From assembly GCF_000243155.2 (NCBI RefSeq), contig NC_018017.1, positions 4,216,001 through 4,280,000 on the forward strand: DNA of 64,000 nt, given 5' to 3'. The notes below the pieces were generated by a model. The model worked only from the letters and a program-made list of their open reading frames with translations. It did not search any database and was not told where the DNA came from. Origin of the DNA: Desulfitobacterium dehalogenans ATCC 51507. GTDB taxonomy: Bacteria > Bacillota > Desulfitobacteriia > Desulfitobacteriales > Desulfitobacteriaceae. Below are positions 9,890-18,983 of this stretch, in pieces; positions within the stretch are counted from its first letter, which is position 1; every line of letters starts with the position of its first letter. Both the position numbers and the translations under genes were made by a program.

Positions 9890-10561
9890 TTATTCCTCCT
9901 CAATTACCTTACAAAAATGTCCGTGCTGTGTACAATTTAACAGTACGGTCTTATTCTCATCCAAATTCACGGATGTCATTCCCTCGAAGATCCGAATGTT
10001 TTCCGTGTTTTCTCCGTAAATCACACCTACCGCATCGCAAATCTCACAATAGAGCTCGATGCGGTCCGGCAAGAGCTCAAAGGTTAGATTATGGTTGCCG
10101 CATTTACAACCTAAAGCTCCGTCCCTGGCTAAATTATGAAGATGGTCCAGGAGTTTTAGCATAACCTCCGGATTCTCAAATTCATCCTCATAGCCCAGTT
10201 CCGAAGCCAGTTCAGCGATGGATTTCTCCCGCTCCTGACAAGCTTGGGCTACCTTTTGTTTGGGACCGACAAAGCCTGTGGAAGCCTCTACTTCCGGGCA
10301 TAGCAAAGGGATGGCGTTCTTGCCCCAAAAGGCTCTTCTCTTTAAGCGCAGATAATGTACTTTACCACAAAAAGCACAATTAAAGGAAACATTGAAATTC
10401 TTGTGGTCTCTGCTCGCCACAGACATTAAGGATTCGCCGCAACGGCAATATAAACTTTCACGTCCCTTACCTGAAAACGCAAAAAGTGAAAGGGCGTGAA
10501 ACTCTAATTCTCCACATTTGGGACACTGCATAGCAACGGATGTATGGGTTGTCAGGATCAA
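9890..10561 (-). CDS. Zinc-ribbon protein of unknown function
   Basis: Not recognised as a named family. 223 residues with four Cys pairs arranged as zinc ribbons: MQCPKCGE near the start, YCRCGE, FNCAFCGK, then in the C-terminal half GCKCGNHN and YCEICDA. The middle (about 110-155) is helical and charged. It ends two bases before the fbaA start, so it is probably cotranscribed with fbaA and tal. Start placed at TTG 10561 because GAGGTG lies six bases upstream; a GTG at 10570 is the alternative. It occupies the place between spo0F and fbaA. Confidence 0.75.
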   Translation of the reverse strand: MILTTHTSVAMQCPKCGELEFHALSLFAFSGKGRESLYCRCGESLMSVASRDHKNFNVSFNCAFCGKVHYLRLKRRAFWGKNAIPLLCPEVEASTGFVGPKQKVAQACQEREKSIAELASELGYEDEFENPEVMLKLLDHLHNLARDGALGCKCGNHNLTFELLPDRIELYCEICDAVGVIYGENTENIRIFEGMTSVNLDENKTVLLNCTQHGHFCKVIEEE

Positions 10562-10630
10562 TTTTCCCACCTCTTTCTACTCGAAACTATACTTCGGCAA
10601 GTGGGGGGGTTTTTCCTCCATCTTTTATCT

Positions 10631-10676
10631 AAAAAAATAAGAGGTAACCTCACAACAATTAATGCCATGGTACCTC
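10631..10676 (-). terminator. Terminator after spo0F
   Basis: Minus-strand stem GAGGTACC/GGTTACCTC (one bulged T) with a long loop, followed by TTATTTTTTT. Separates spo0F from the zinc-ribbon/fbaA/tal unit. Confidence 0.7.
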
Positions 10677-10727
10677 AAAAATTCCGAAACAAAATCAATT
10701 TTTGACTAAAAATCTATACTATATAAT

Positions 10728-11084
10728 TTATTTGAGCAAATCGCGAACCACATCCCGCAGCTCAAAAAGGTCGAAAGGTTTGCTGATATAATGCCTTACT
10801 CCTTGCTCTTGTGCTCTCTCCATATTTTGTGCATCCCCATAAGCAGTCATCATGATGACCTGGACATCCTGGTTAAAGGTACGAATCTCCTTGAGGGTAT
10901 CAATCCCATTCATTTCCGGCATTTTCATATCCATAATAATTAAGTCCGGCTTGTAATCTTCGAGTACACGCAGGGCTTCATTACCGTTCTCCGCCATTTT
11001 TACCAGATGGCCCTCCTCTTTAAAGGCTTCAAAGAGGAGCCTTCGCACCCCCATTTGGTCATCTACAACCAAAATATTAGCCAT
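10728..11084 (-). CDS. spo0F: Single-domain response regulator, Spo0F
   Basis: Receiver-only phosphorelay protein carrying phosphate from sporulation kinases to Spo0B, or its substitute, on the way to Spo0A. 118 residues and no output domain. Acidic pocket Asp8-Asp9, phosphoacceptor Asp52 (DLIIMDMKMPEMNG), Thr80 and Lys102 (HYISKPF) are all present. Its place next to fbaA and tal is the same as in Bacillus, which is why I prefer Spo0F over a CheY-like protein. GGGGGG-rich ribosome site before ATG. Confidence 0.9.
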   Translation of the reverse strand: MANILVVDDQMGVRRLLFEAFKEEGHLVKMAENGNEALRVLEDYKPDLIIMDMKMPEMNGIDTLKEIRTFNQDVQVIMMTAYGDAQNMERAQEQGVRHYISKPFDLFELRDVVRDLLK

Positions 11085-11125
11085 AAATTGCCCCCTCTCC
11101 TCTAGTGATTCCTCACTACTATTAT

Positions 11126-12310
11126 TTATGGATATTCTGGATAAGATTGTAAAAATCCTTCTTTTATATTGCGTTTCGCGATTAATCTTTTTTCAGACCA
11201 ATATTGTCTTAATAATCGCGGATTGGCTTGGGTCCGTCTCAGAGGCAGAACCACCTCGTCCCCCGTCTCGCAAGAAAGATCTCCTACATCAAGAACCGTT
11301 AACTGCATACCAATCTTTCCGGCAACAGGAATCTTATGCCCTTGTAAGGTCACAGTCTCTTGTCCCCTATAAATTCCGCAAAGGGCTAAAAAGTTCTTGA
11401 TGACAATCTTAATAAAATCCCAAACTCCTTGGGGAACAAAATGAGGCTGAACACCAAATCCATCGGCATAACCCACAGGAATCACAGCTAATTGAGTCTC
11501 GGCCTTAGTTCGATAAATACTTTGGTAGCCGACAAAGGTTCCTTTGGGTACCCGGCGCAGGCTAACAATACGGGCCTTGGCAACCCATGGATCCTGCAGT
11601 TTAAGCTTGCCTGCAAAGGCCGTGGCAGGGAAGTGGCCGATCAAGAGGGTTCCCGTCCGAATAAAATCATAATGCCATTCAGGATAGTCCAAAAAGGCAG
11701 CACTATTGCACACATGCTTCCATAAGCCTGTAAACCCATGTTCCTCGAGAACTTTTACCCCTCTCTGAAAACATTCCACTTGCTGCCGGGTATAGGCTTG
11801 ATCCCGTTGAGCAGCCCGAGCCAGATGGGTATAGACGCCTACAGGGGTGATGTGGGGGGATTCCTTTAATAACCCGGCAAGTAGTTCCCAATCCTTCTCG
11901 AAAAAGCCGGTTCTCCCCATTCCCGTCTCCAGCTTAAGGTGGACTTTAGCCTCTTTGCCCAATTCTGCAGCGACAGCTTCCCATTTCCTTAGCATATAAA
12001 AATCCGATAGGGTCAGCTGGAGGTCTCCTTCAAGGGCCTCTGCCATTTGCTCCGAGGATACCGGCCCCAAAACCAAAATAATCCCTTCCACTCCATGCTC
12101 ACGCAGAATAAGACCTTCTTCCGCAGTGGTCACCGCAAAAGCCTGGCAGCCAAGTTTTTGGAGCGTACGGGCAACAGGAACCGCTCCCAAGCCATAGGCG
12201 TCAGCTTTGACTACGCTCATGACTCGTGCACCCGGGCTAAGATGCTGAGTTATTTCTCGGTAATTATTCGCTATGGCGTCCAGATCAATATCAATCCATG
12301 CATCACTCAT
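11126..12310 (-). CDS. alr: Alanine racemase
   Basis: PLP enzyme supplying D-alanine for peptidoglycan. 394 residues. PLP lysine lies in VMSVVKADAYGLGA (about residue 34), and the C-terminal domain holds the second catalytic base region (IPVGYADGFG, GKIGMQLTVLDVG; the usual Tyr/Cys-Met segment reads GKIGMQL here). AAAGGTGG precedes the ATG. Divided from spo0F by 41 bases and from femX by 33, so it may be one transcript with femX, which would join two cell-wall functions. Confidence 0.93.
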   Translation of the reverse strand: MSDAWIDIDLDAIANNYREITQHLSPGARVMSVVKADAYGLGAVPVARTLQKLGCQAFAVTTAEEGLILREHGVEGIILVLGPVSSEQMAEALEGDLQLTLSDFYMLRKWEAVAAELGKEAKVHLKLETGMGRTGFFEKDWELLAGLLKESPHITPVGVYTHLARAAQRDQAYTRQQVECFQRGVKVLEEHGFTGLWKHVCNSAAFLDYPEWHYDFIRTGTLLIGHFPATAFAGKLKLQDPWVAKARIVSLRRVPKGTFVGYQSIYRTKAETQLAVIPVGYADGFGVQPHFVPQGVWDFIKIVIKNFLALCGIYRGQETVTLQGHKIPVAGKIGMQLTVLDVGDLSCETGDEVVLPLRRTQANPRLLRQYWSEKRLIAKRNIKEGFLQSYPEYP

Positions 12311-12343
12311 AGAGTATCGCCACCTTTTGTGAGTTTGTTCATT

Positions 12344-13426
12344 TTACCCTTTATTTCTCTGCCGCAGCTTCCCGATAATTCCTTTGACCACATCGGAGTA
12401 TACCGGCTCAAGGGTGTTCCAGAGGAAGTAGACCACAGGACGATAGACCAAATCCCATTCGCCGATGAATTCGGTGTACTCTCCGTTGAAGCCTTTTTTG
12501 AAACGGTAAAGGCCATAGAGGGGATTGTCCTCGGTGAGATGGCCAGGTACCCCGCGGAAATCGTAGAGGGTGCAGCCTTTGGATTTAGCCCAGCGGATCA
12601 TTTCCCATTGAATCAGATAATTGGGCATCACATTTCTATGGGAGTTAGAAGAGGCACCATAGAGATACCAGGCCTTTTCTCCGATAATCAGGGCCAAGGT
12701 ACCTGCGATAATCTGTCCTTCATATTCGGCAATGAATAGCTCCGCCATGCCGGCAGAATGAAGTTCATCATACATATCTTCGAAATAGGAGTAGGCCCGG
12801 ACCAGGAATTTATCTCTCTCCGTAGTTTCCTTGAGCACTCGATAAAAATCGGGCAAATCTCCTTTAGTACCAATGCGGATGGTGACTCCCTTTTTTGTCG
12901 CTAATTTAATATTATAGCGGGTCTTCTGGTGCATTTGAGCCAATAGAGTCTCTTCGTCAGGGGCGATGTCCAGACGGAAGACATATTTAGGTTGAACTCC
13001 TTCGAAGCCCTTGCCGGTTTCTGCACTTCGGAACCCCCGGCTCTTCAAGTAATTCTCTAAATCTTTGTCTGAAGAGGGAACATCCGGGTCGATTTTCAGG
13101 AAAATAGCCCCCCGCTTTTGGGCTAATTTTTTAACCTCGAGAAGAAGGGCATCAAATAATTCGTGATTGGTCCAATCGAGAACGGGTCCCCGGGAAGCAT
13201 AAAAAATGGGAATTCCCACGACAGGTATCTTCCGTTCGAGAATAGAGATGGCGGCTACAATTTCACCATGGTCTTCAAGGACTAAACGCCATGGTTTCCA
13301 GCCGGTTCTATTTTTAAGTTCTCCCCAGCCCCAGGTCTGCAGTACATGACCCTTCGAGTGGCGAGCCATAAATTCATCAAAACGCTCTTTTTCAGCGTTA
13401 TCTATCAGTCTTGCTGTATATGGCAT
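12344..13426 (-). CDS. FemAB/FemX-type peptidoglycan bridge aminoacyltransferase
   Basis: Member of the Fem family, which uses aminoacyl-tRNA to add amino acids to the stem peptide of lipid II or immature peptidoglycan. 360 residues with the twin GNAT-like domains: HVLQTWGWGELKNRTGW in the first, and AWYLYGASSNSHRNVMPNYLIQWE plus YDFRGVPG near residue 280 in the second. The coiled-coil arm found in staphylococcal FemA seems absent. No signal peptide, so cytoplasmic. The amino acid added cannot be predicted. A lone methicillin-type operon context is not seen; the neighbour is alr. Confidence 0.88.
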   Translation of the reverse strand: MPYTARLIDNAEKERFDEFMARHSKGHVLQTWGWGELKNRTGWKPWRLVLEDHGEIVAAISILERKIPVVGIPIFYASRGPVLDWTNHELFDALLLEVKKLAQKRGAIFLKIDPDVPSSDKDLENYLKSRGFRSAETGKGFEGVQPKYVFRLDIAPDEETLLAQMHQKTRYNIKLATKKGVTIRIGTKGDLPDFYRVLKETTERDKFLVRAYSYFEDMYDELHSAGMAELFIAEYEGQIIAGTLALIIGEKAWYLYGASSNSHRNVMPNYLIQWEMIRWAKSKGCTLYDFRGVPGHLTEDNPLYGLYRFKKGFNGEYTEFIGEWDLVYRPVVYFLWNTLEPVYSDVVKGIIGKLRQRNKG

Positions 13427-13500
13427 CCCAACAGCCTCCCGTATATCATACTTCTTATGTTAATTTTTGCCACAAATAGGCAAGCCCAAACGACTTTTAC

Positions 13501-13536
13501 CTAAAACTATTCCATGGCCCCTAGGAGCCATGGAAT
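13501..13536 (-). terminator. Terminator-like hairpin after pyrG
   Basis: Perfect ten-pair arms ATTCCATGGC/GCCATGGAAT around TCCTAGGG, followed on the minus strand by AGTTTTAGG. The T-run is short, so it may work weakly. Confidence 0.6.
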
Positions 13537-13546
13537 CGCCTTTAAA

Positions 13547-15151
<1,605 letters not shown>

Positions 15152-15249
15152 CTATCCTTTCTCGACCAATTTCTAACGTCTCTTTGTATTTAGGATTTCC
15201 GCACAGCAGTAAAATGATAATTAATCATTGAAAAGCCGAACGCATGCAC

Positions 15250-15284
15250 ATAAAAAAAGCTAGTCCGCAAGACGCACTAGCTTT
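15250..15284 (-). terminator. Terminator after rpoE
   Basis: Minus-strand stem AAAGCTAGT/ACTAGCTTT-like (AAAGCTAG with CTAGCTTT) with a 13-base loop and a run of seven T. Strong intrinsic terminator separating rpoE from pyrG. Confidence 0.8.
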
Positions 15285-15405
15285 ATTTTCACCATTTATA
15301 CTTATTCTAGCCAGATTTCGATTGGCTGTCAAGGCGATTCAAGAGAATACCTCTTAGTTTATTTTCTTTCGCCAAGATTCTTCATCAAGCTCAAATTCAT
15401 CAAAC

Positions 15406-15846
15406 CTACCAGGATTCTTCGTTGTTAAAGGAACCCTCTTCAAGCTCCGAATCCGATTCATCCCCACCATCTTCCCCGTCATCAAAAAGAATATCCTTGC
15501 CCTCTAAATCTAATTCGAGTTCTTCATTACTATCATCATAGGCTAATCCTTTATTCAATAAGGTGATGGTTGGTATTTTCCGCGAACTTTTGCTGGGGAC
15601 CCAAACTTTAAGTCCCCACTCTCCGTTGCCTGCATAGGCAAAACGGGCATCTAAATTGATGTGAGTCAATACGCCCGAGATAGCAGCCGGATCTTGCGCA
15701 CGTTCTTGCCGTGTGAGCACTTCCATGATTAAATCCTGGTAATGCATAGCACGTCCTTGGGATGCAAGAATCTCATAAGCCATATCTTCATCAGAGAGCT
15801 TTACTTTCTGTGTTAAGGAATGGGTCAATATTACACCGCCCTTCAT
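15406..15846 (-). CDS. rpoE: DNA-directed RNA polymerase delta subunit
   Basis: Auxiliary RNA polymerase subunit of Firmicutes that improves recycling and promoter selectivity. 146 residues: an N-terminal HARE-HTH winged-helix domain (about 10-90, MAYEILASQGRAMHYQDLI, AISGVLTHINLDARFAYAGNGEWGL) and a strongly acidic C-terminal tail rich in Asp/Glu, as expected. Start placed at the second of two ATG codons (15846), which has GGAG six bases upstream. Position between argS and pyrG matches Bacillus. Confidence 0.9.
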   Translation of the reverse strand: MKGGVILTHSLTQKVKLSDEDMAYEILASQGRAMHYQDLIMEVLTRQERAQDPAAISGVLTHINLDARFAYAGNGEWGLKVWVPSKSSRKIPTITLLNKGLAYDDSNEELELDLEGKDILFDDGEDGGDESDSELEEGSFNNEESW

Positions 15847-15940
15847 GTTCATCTCCGAATATTTAGACAGTATATTCGACTCACCCCTAATTATTTCCTG
15901 CTAGTATTCTGTAACACTTAAAACTTACATTAATTTCTTA

Positions 15941-17626
15941 CTACATTCTCTCCGGAGCAGTAACACCGAGGATGCCCAAAACATTAGCCAGAACCTGCTT
16001 GGTGGAACGAACCAGGCCTAAACGTGCTTCCCGTAATCCTTCCTCATCTACCAAAACTCTTTGGCTGTTATAGAAGGAGTGGAAGAGCCCTGCCAAATCC
16101 AATACATAGCGTGCCAAGCGATGAGGCTCTGTTAAACGTGCAGCTACTTCAATCTCATTAGGCAATTCGGCGATTTTCTTCAGAAGCTCCCGCTCCTCGT
16201 TGCTCTGGAGTCTCTTCAGGTCCCCTTCTTGAGGTATTCCAGCCGTGTTGTAGCCCTGCTCGGCAGCTTGGCGCAGAATGCTGCACAGCCGTGCATGAGC
16301 ATATTGGACATAGTACACGGGATTATCTGAAGACTCCGCTTTAGCCAAATCCAAATCGAATTCTACCGTGGAATCAGGATCACGCATGATAAAGAAGAAG
16401 CGAGCGGCGTCCTTGCCTACTTCATCCATCAATTCTCTTAAGGTAATATACTGTCCGGAACGCTTGGACATGCGGACCACTTCGCCATTTTGAATGAGGC
16501 GAACCAGCTGCATCAAAATGATTTGGAGATTCTCGGGATCGTATCCCAAGGCGGACATAGCCCCTTTCATGCGAGCTACATGACCATGGTGATCAGCACC
16601 CCAAATATTAATGACCCGGTCAAATCCCCGGTCAAATTTGTTCCGATGGTAGGCAATGTCCGCTGCAAAATAAGTGGGCGTCCCATTACCGCGTACCACA
16701 ACTTCGTCCTTTTCATCCCCGAATAAGGTGGATTTCAGCCATTGAGCCCCTTCTTTTTCATAGATATATCCCTGCTGCTCCAGTTTTTCCATGGTGTCCT
16801 TAACAAATCCGGAGTCATGCAAGGATTGCTCACTAAACCAACAATCATAGTGGACACCCATATCGGTAAGGGTCTCACGGATACTGGTCAGCTTCTCTTC
16901 CAAGGCATAACGGACGAGAAACTCCCGGCGTAGATCCTCCTCCACATTGAGGTATTTATTCCCTACCTTTTCTATCAACCCTTTAACGGTGTCGATAAGG
17001 TCTCCACCATGATATCCTCCCTCGGGGAAAGGAACATCCTGACCCATGAGCTGAAGATAACGGGCTTCCAGGGAGAGGGCAAAATTATGGATTTGGTTTC
17101 CTGCATCATTGATGTAGAATTCCCGGCTGACTTCGTAGCCTGCCATGGCCAGCAAGGAGGCTAAGCTATCCCCTAAAGCCGCGCCCCGGGCATTGCCCAT
17201 ATGGAGCAATCCTGTGGGATTGGCACTGACAAACTCCACCTGGACCTTCTTTCCCTGACCCAGGTTTACTTTTCCGTAATCTGCCTCAAGATTTAAAACT
17301 TCCGGAATGACCCCTGTGAGCCAGTTGGGATCCAAACGAAAATTAATGAATCCGGGGCCGGCAATTTCACTGGAGGTAATAAACGTTCCTTCAGTATCCA
17401 AATACTTAATCAGGATAGTGGCAATATCCCTGGGGGCTTTGCGAGCTTGCTTGGTTAGGACCATGGCCAGGTTGGTTGCCCAATCCCCATGCTGCTTTTC
17501 CCGGGGCTCTTCCAATACATAATTGGGTAAACTTTCAAAGGTAAGCTCACCTGTTTTTTGGGCCTCCGCCGCAGCCTTTGCCAGATTGGCATAAATCATG
17601 TCTTTAATATTAATGTACAAACTCAT
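15941..17626 (-). CDS. argS: Arginyl-tRNA synthetase
   Basis: Class I synthetase charging tRNA-Arg, 561 residues. N-terminal additional domain (1-120), HIGH-type motif in ANPTGLLHMGNARGAALGDSL, the KMSK equivalent VVRMSKRSGQYITL, and a C-terminal anticodon-binding helical domain ending PERM. Its start overlaps the stop of the preceding DUF1934 gene by four bases (ATGA), so the two are translationally coupled, as ywiB-argS are in Bacillus. No T-box leader is visible upstream of the pair. Confidence 0.97.
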   Translation of the reverse strand: MSLYINIKDMIYANLAKAAAEAQKTGELTFESLPNYVLEEPREKQHGDWATNLAMVLTKQARKAPRDIATILIKYLDTEGTFITSSEIAGPGFINFRLDPNWLTGVIPEVLNLEADYGKVNLGQGKKVQVEFVSANPTGLLHMGNARGAALGDSLASLLAMAGYEVSREFYINDAGNQIHNFALSLEARYLQLMGQDVPFPEGGYHGGDLIDTVKGLIEKVGNKYLNVEEDLRREFLVRYALEEKLTSIRETLTDMGVHYDCWFSEQSLHDSGFVKDTMEKLEQQGYIYEKEGAQWLKSTLFGDEKDEVVVRGNGTPTYFAADIAYHRNKFDRGFDRVINIWGADHHGHVARMKGAMSALGYDPENLQIILMQLVRLIQNGEVVRMSKRSGQYITLRELMDEVGKDAARFFFIMRDPDSTVEFDLDLAKAESSDNPVYYVQYAHARLCSILRQAAEQGYNTAGIPQEGDLKRLQSNEERELLKKIAELPNEIEVAARLTEPHRLARYVLDLAGLFHSFYNSQRVLVDEEGLREARLGLVRSTKQVLANVLGILGVTAPERM

Positions 17627-18054
17627 CGAGGAGCGTCCTCCTTTATATTAATCCACAGAGAATTATGACTGACCCATTGATCGTCAATAAAAAGATTATA
17701 TTTTAGAGTAATATTTCCACCCTGCTCTGTCAAGTCAATCTTCATATCCTCAGTAAAAACCTGAAGAAACAATGACCCTTGAGGCGTAGCATAGGCTGAA
17801 CCGTGGAGAATTCCCCGTTCGAAAACCTGTTTTTGATCTATGGCCCCCATACGATTTAGGGTTACCTTAGCAGGTTCCACCTTCAGACTGGTGGTTACCC
17901 CAGCTCCCCCGGCGGTTTCCGAATCACGGTAAATAATATAATAGCTGCCCTGGCGTTTATGTAAGTTTCCCACTGTGGAGAACTCTATGCGTTCCTCGGA
18001 CCCTTCTTCATAGCTTTGGGTACTTACGACCTGAATTAACATTTCTTTGACCAC
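17623..18054 (-). CDS. DUF1934 beta-barrel protein (YwiB-like)
   Basis: Small lipocalin-like beta-barrel protein of unknown function found upstream of argS in many Firmicutes. About 143 residues, mostly alternating beta strands; typical stretches are GNLHKRQGSYYIIYRDSE and ITLKYNLFIDDQWVSHNSL. I start it at GTG 18054, where GGAG lies six bases upstream; the frame remains open upstream to 18099 but without a ribosome site. A TATAAT-like sequence at about 18085-18095 on the minus strand could be its promoter -10 box. Confidence 0.82.
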   Translation of the reverse strand: MVKEMLIQVVSTQSYEEGSEERIEFSTVGNLHKRQGSYYIIYRDSETAGGAGVTTSLKVEPAKVTLNRMGAIDQKQVFERGILHGSAYATPQGSLFLQVFTEDMKIDLTEQGGNITLKYNLFIDDQWVSHNSLWINIKEDAPR

Positions 18055-18201
18055 GGGAGTCTCCTTTCTCTCTTGTCTGCAGGTACTATTATATATCAAC
18101 CTTTCCGTTCTGTGTGAGGGAAAGTGAAAAGAAACGCGCGCTTCTGTTCCGGAGAGGAGCTGTGAGCGGGTTGTCTATGGGTGAAGTCTCTGGAAATCGA
18201 T

Positions 18202-18841
18202 CTCCAGGATTTTGCTTTACACCGGTAGCTCCATAAGCTGCGCGGACAAAACTAACGCTCAAGCCCTCCGCTCCGTCGGGTACCCGGCCAAATCGCTCCT
18301 GCTCAATGGCCGGTTGGAAACGTCCTGTTTCCAACCCGACTCCGCTGCGCGCTTTTCGCGAAGTTTTGTTTCCGCTCGCTTAAATTCGCTCACTTTTGTA
18401 AAGCAAAATCCTTGGGCTGCTTTTCGGGTTTGAGCGAGCGGGGCGTTGTGGGAAATGCAGTGCAAGTCGCCTGATCCGAGCCGCTTTTTCCGTCTTTACC
18501 GACGCCGCTTGAGCGGCATGGTCGGCTACTCCTGGAAGGGCTCCGAAGAAAAGAACAACTCTAAAGACGGCCCCATAAACGGTTCACAAAAGGCCCTCGC
18601 TTACAAACAATCTCAGGCCCCCAAGAAAAAACTAAAAAAGACCTGCAAGTGTAGCTTTACGCACAAAAGCGAACGGATTTAGCGGAGGGGCGGCCAGGTG
18701 AACGAGGCTTTCTTAACTTAGACGGGCCACTGGTTTACATGCAGAAAGTAGCGGGGTTTGGCCCGGCTGTTAAGAAAGCGAGTGAACCAGCCCCGGAGCT
18801 ATGGAGTGAGCGTTGTGCGTAAAGCTACACGACCCGGACAC
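18202..18841 (+). ncRNA. Repeated large structured RNA element, copy A
   Basis: About 640 bases without a convincing gene, closely related to the element at 50271-50915. Visible helices: outer helix 1 (18204-18220 with 18398-18415, AGGATTTTGCTTTAC against GTAAAGCAAAATCCT); helix CGGCC/GGCCG (18285-18289, 18308-18312); perfect ten-pair hairpin 18312-18336; helix 18372-18380 with 18433-18441, whose second arm lies outside helix 1 and so makes a pseudoknot; helix CCGAC/GTCGG near 18490; 18-pair helix 18649-18666 with 18813-18830; and inside it interleaved arms 18707-18717/18769-18779 and 18730-18738/18782-18790, a second pseudoknot. Differences from copy B keep pairing and give G-U pairs only when read on the plus strand. 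Not a family I can name; a non-autonomous mobile element that encodes an RNA is the main alternative. Confidence 0.75.
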
Positions 18842-18911
18842 TATTTTTCGTGCCGCCTATGCAGCACGAAGCCAACATGAAGCTCTATCCTGACAAAACC
18901 ATACAGAAAAG

Positions 18912-18950
18912 CAAGATGGCAATGCTTCATACATTACCACCTTGCTCTTT
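18912..18950 (-). terminator. Terminator after ypeB
   Basis: Minus-strand arms GCAAGGTGG and CCATCTTGC around a long loop, followed by TTTTCTGT. Lies 34 bases beyond the ypeB stop. Confidence 0.6.
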
Positions 18951-18983
18951 AGTATACCCTATTTAAGGGTTACTTCTTCCTAC

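Noticed and set aside
12047-12739. 230-codon open frame on the plus strand
   Set aside because: Lies antisense to alr and femX, which have clear family motifs and ribosome sites; the translated product has no recognisable pattern.
18212-18682. Several 60-80-codon frames within RNA element copy A (and similar ones in copy B)
   Set aside because: Frames are not preserved between copies, which differ by insertions not in multiples of three, while base pairing is preserved; treated as RNA rather than protein.
18202-18841. Element as a group I or group II intron
   Set aside because: It lies between genes in both places, has no intron-encoded protein, and no group II domain V hairpin was recognised; not fully excluded without a model search.
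18842-18881. Hairpin TTCGTGC/GCACGAA after RNA element copy A as its terminator
   Set aside because: No T-run follows on the plus strand and copy B has nothing similar.
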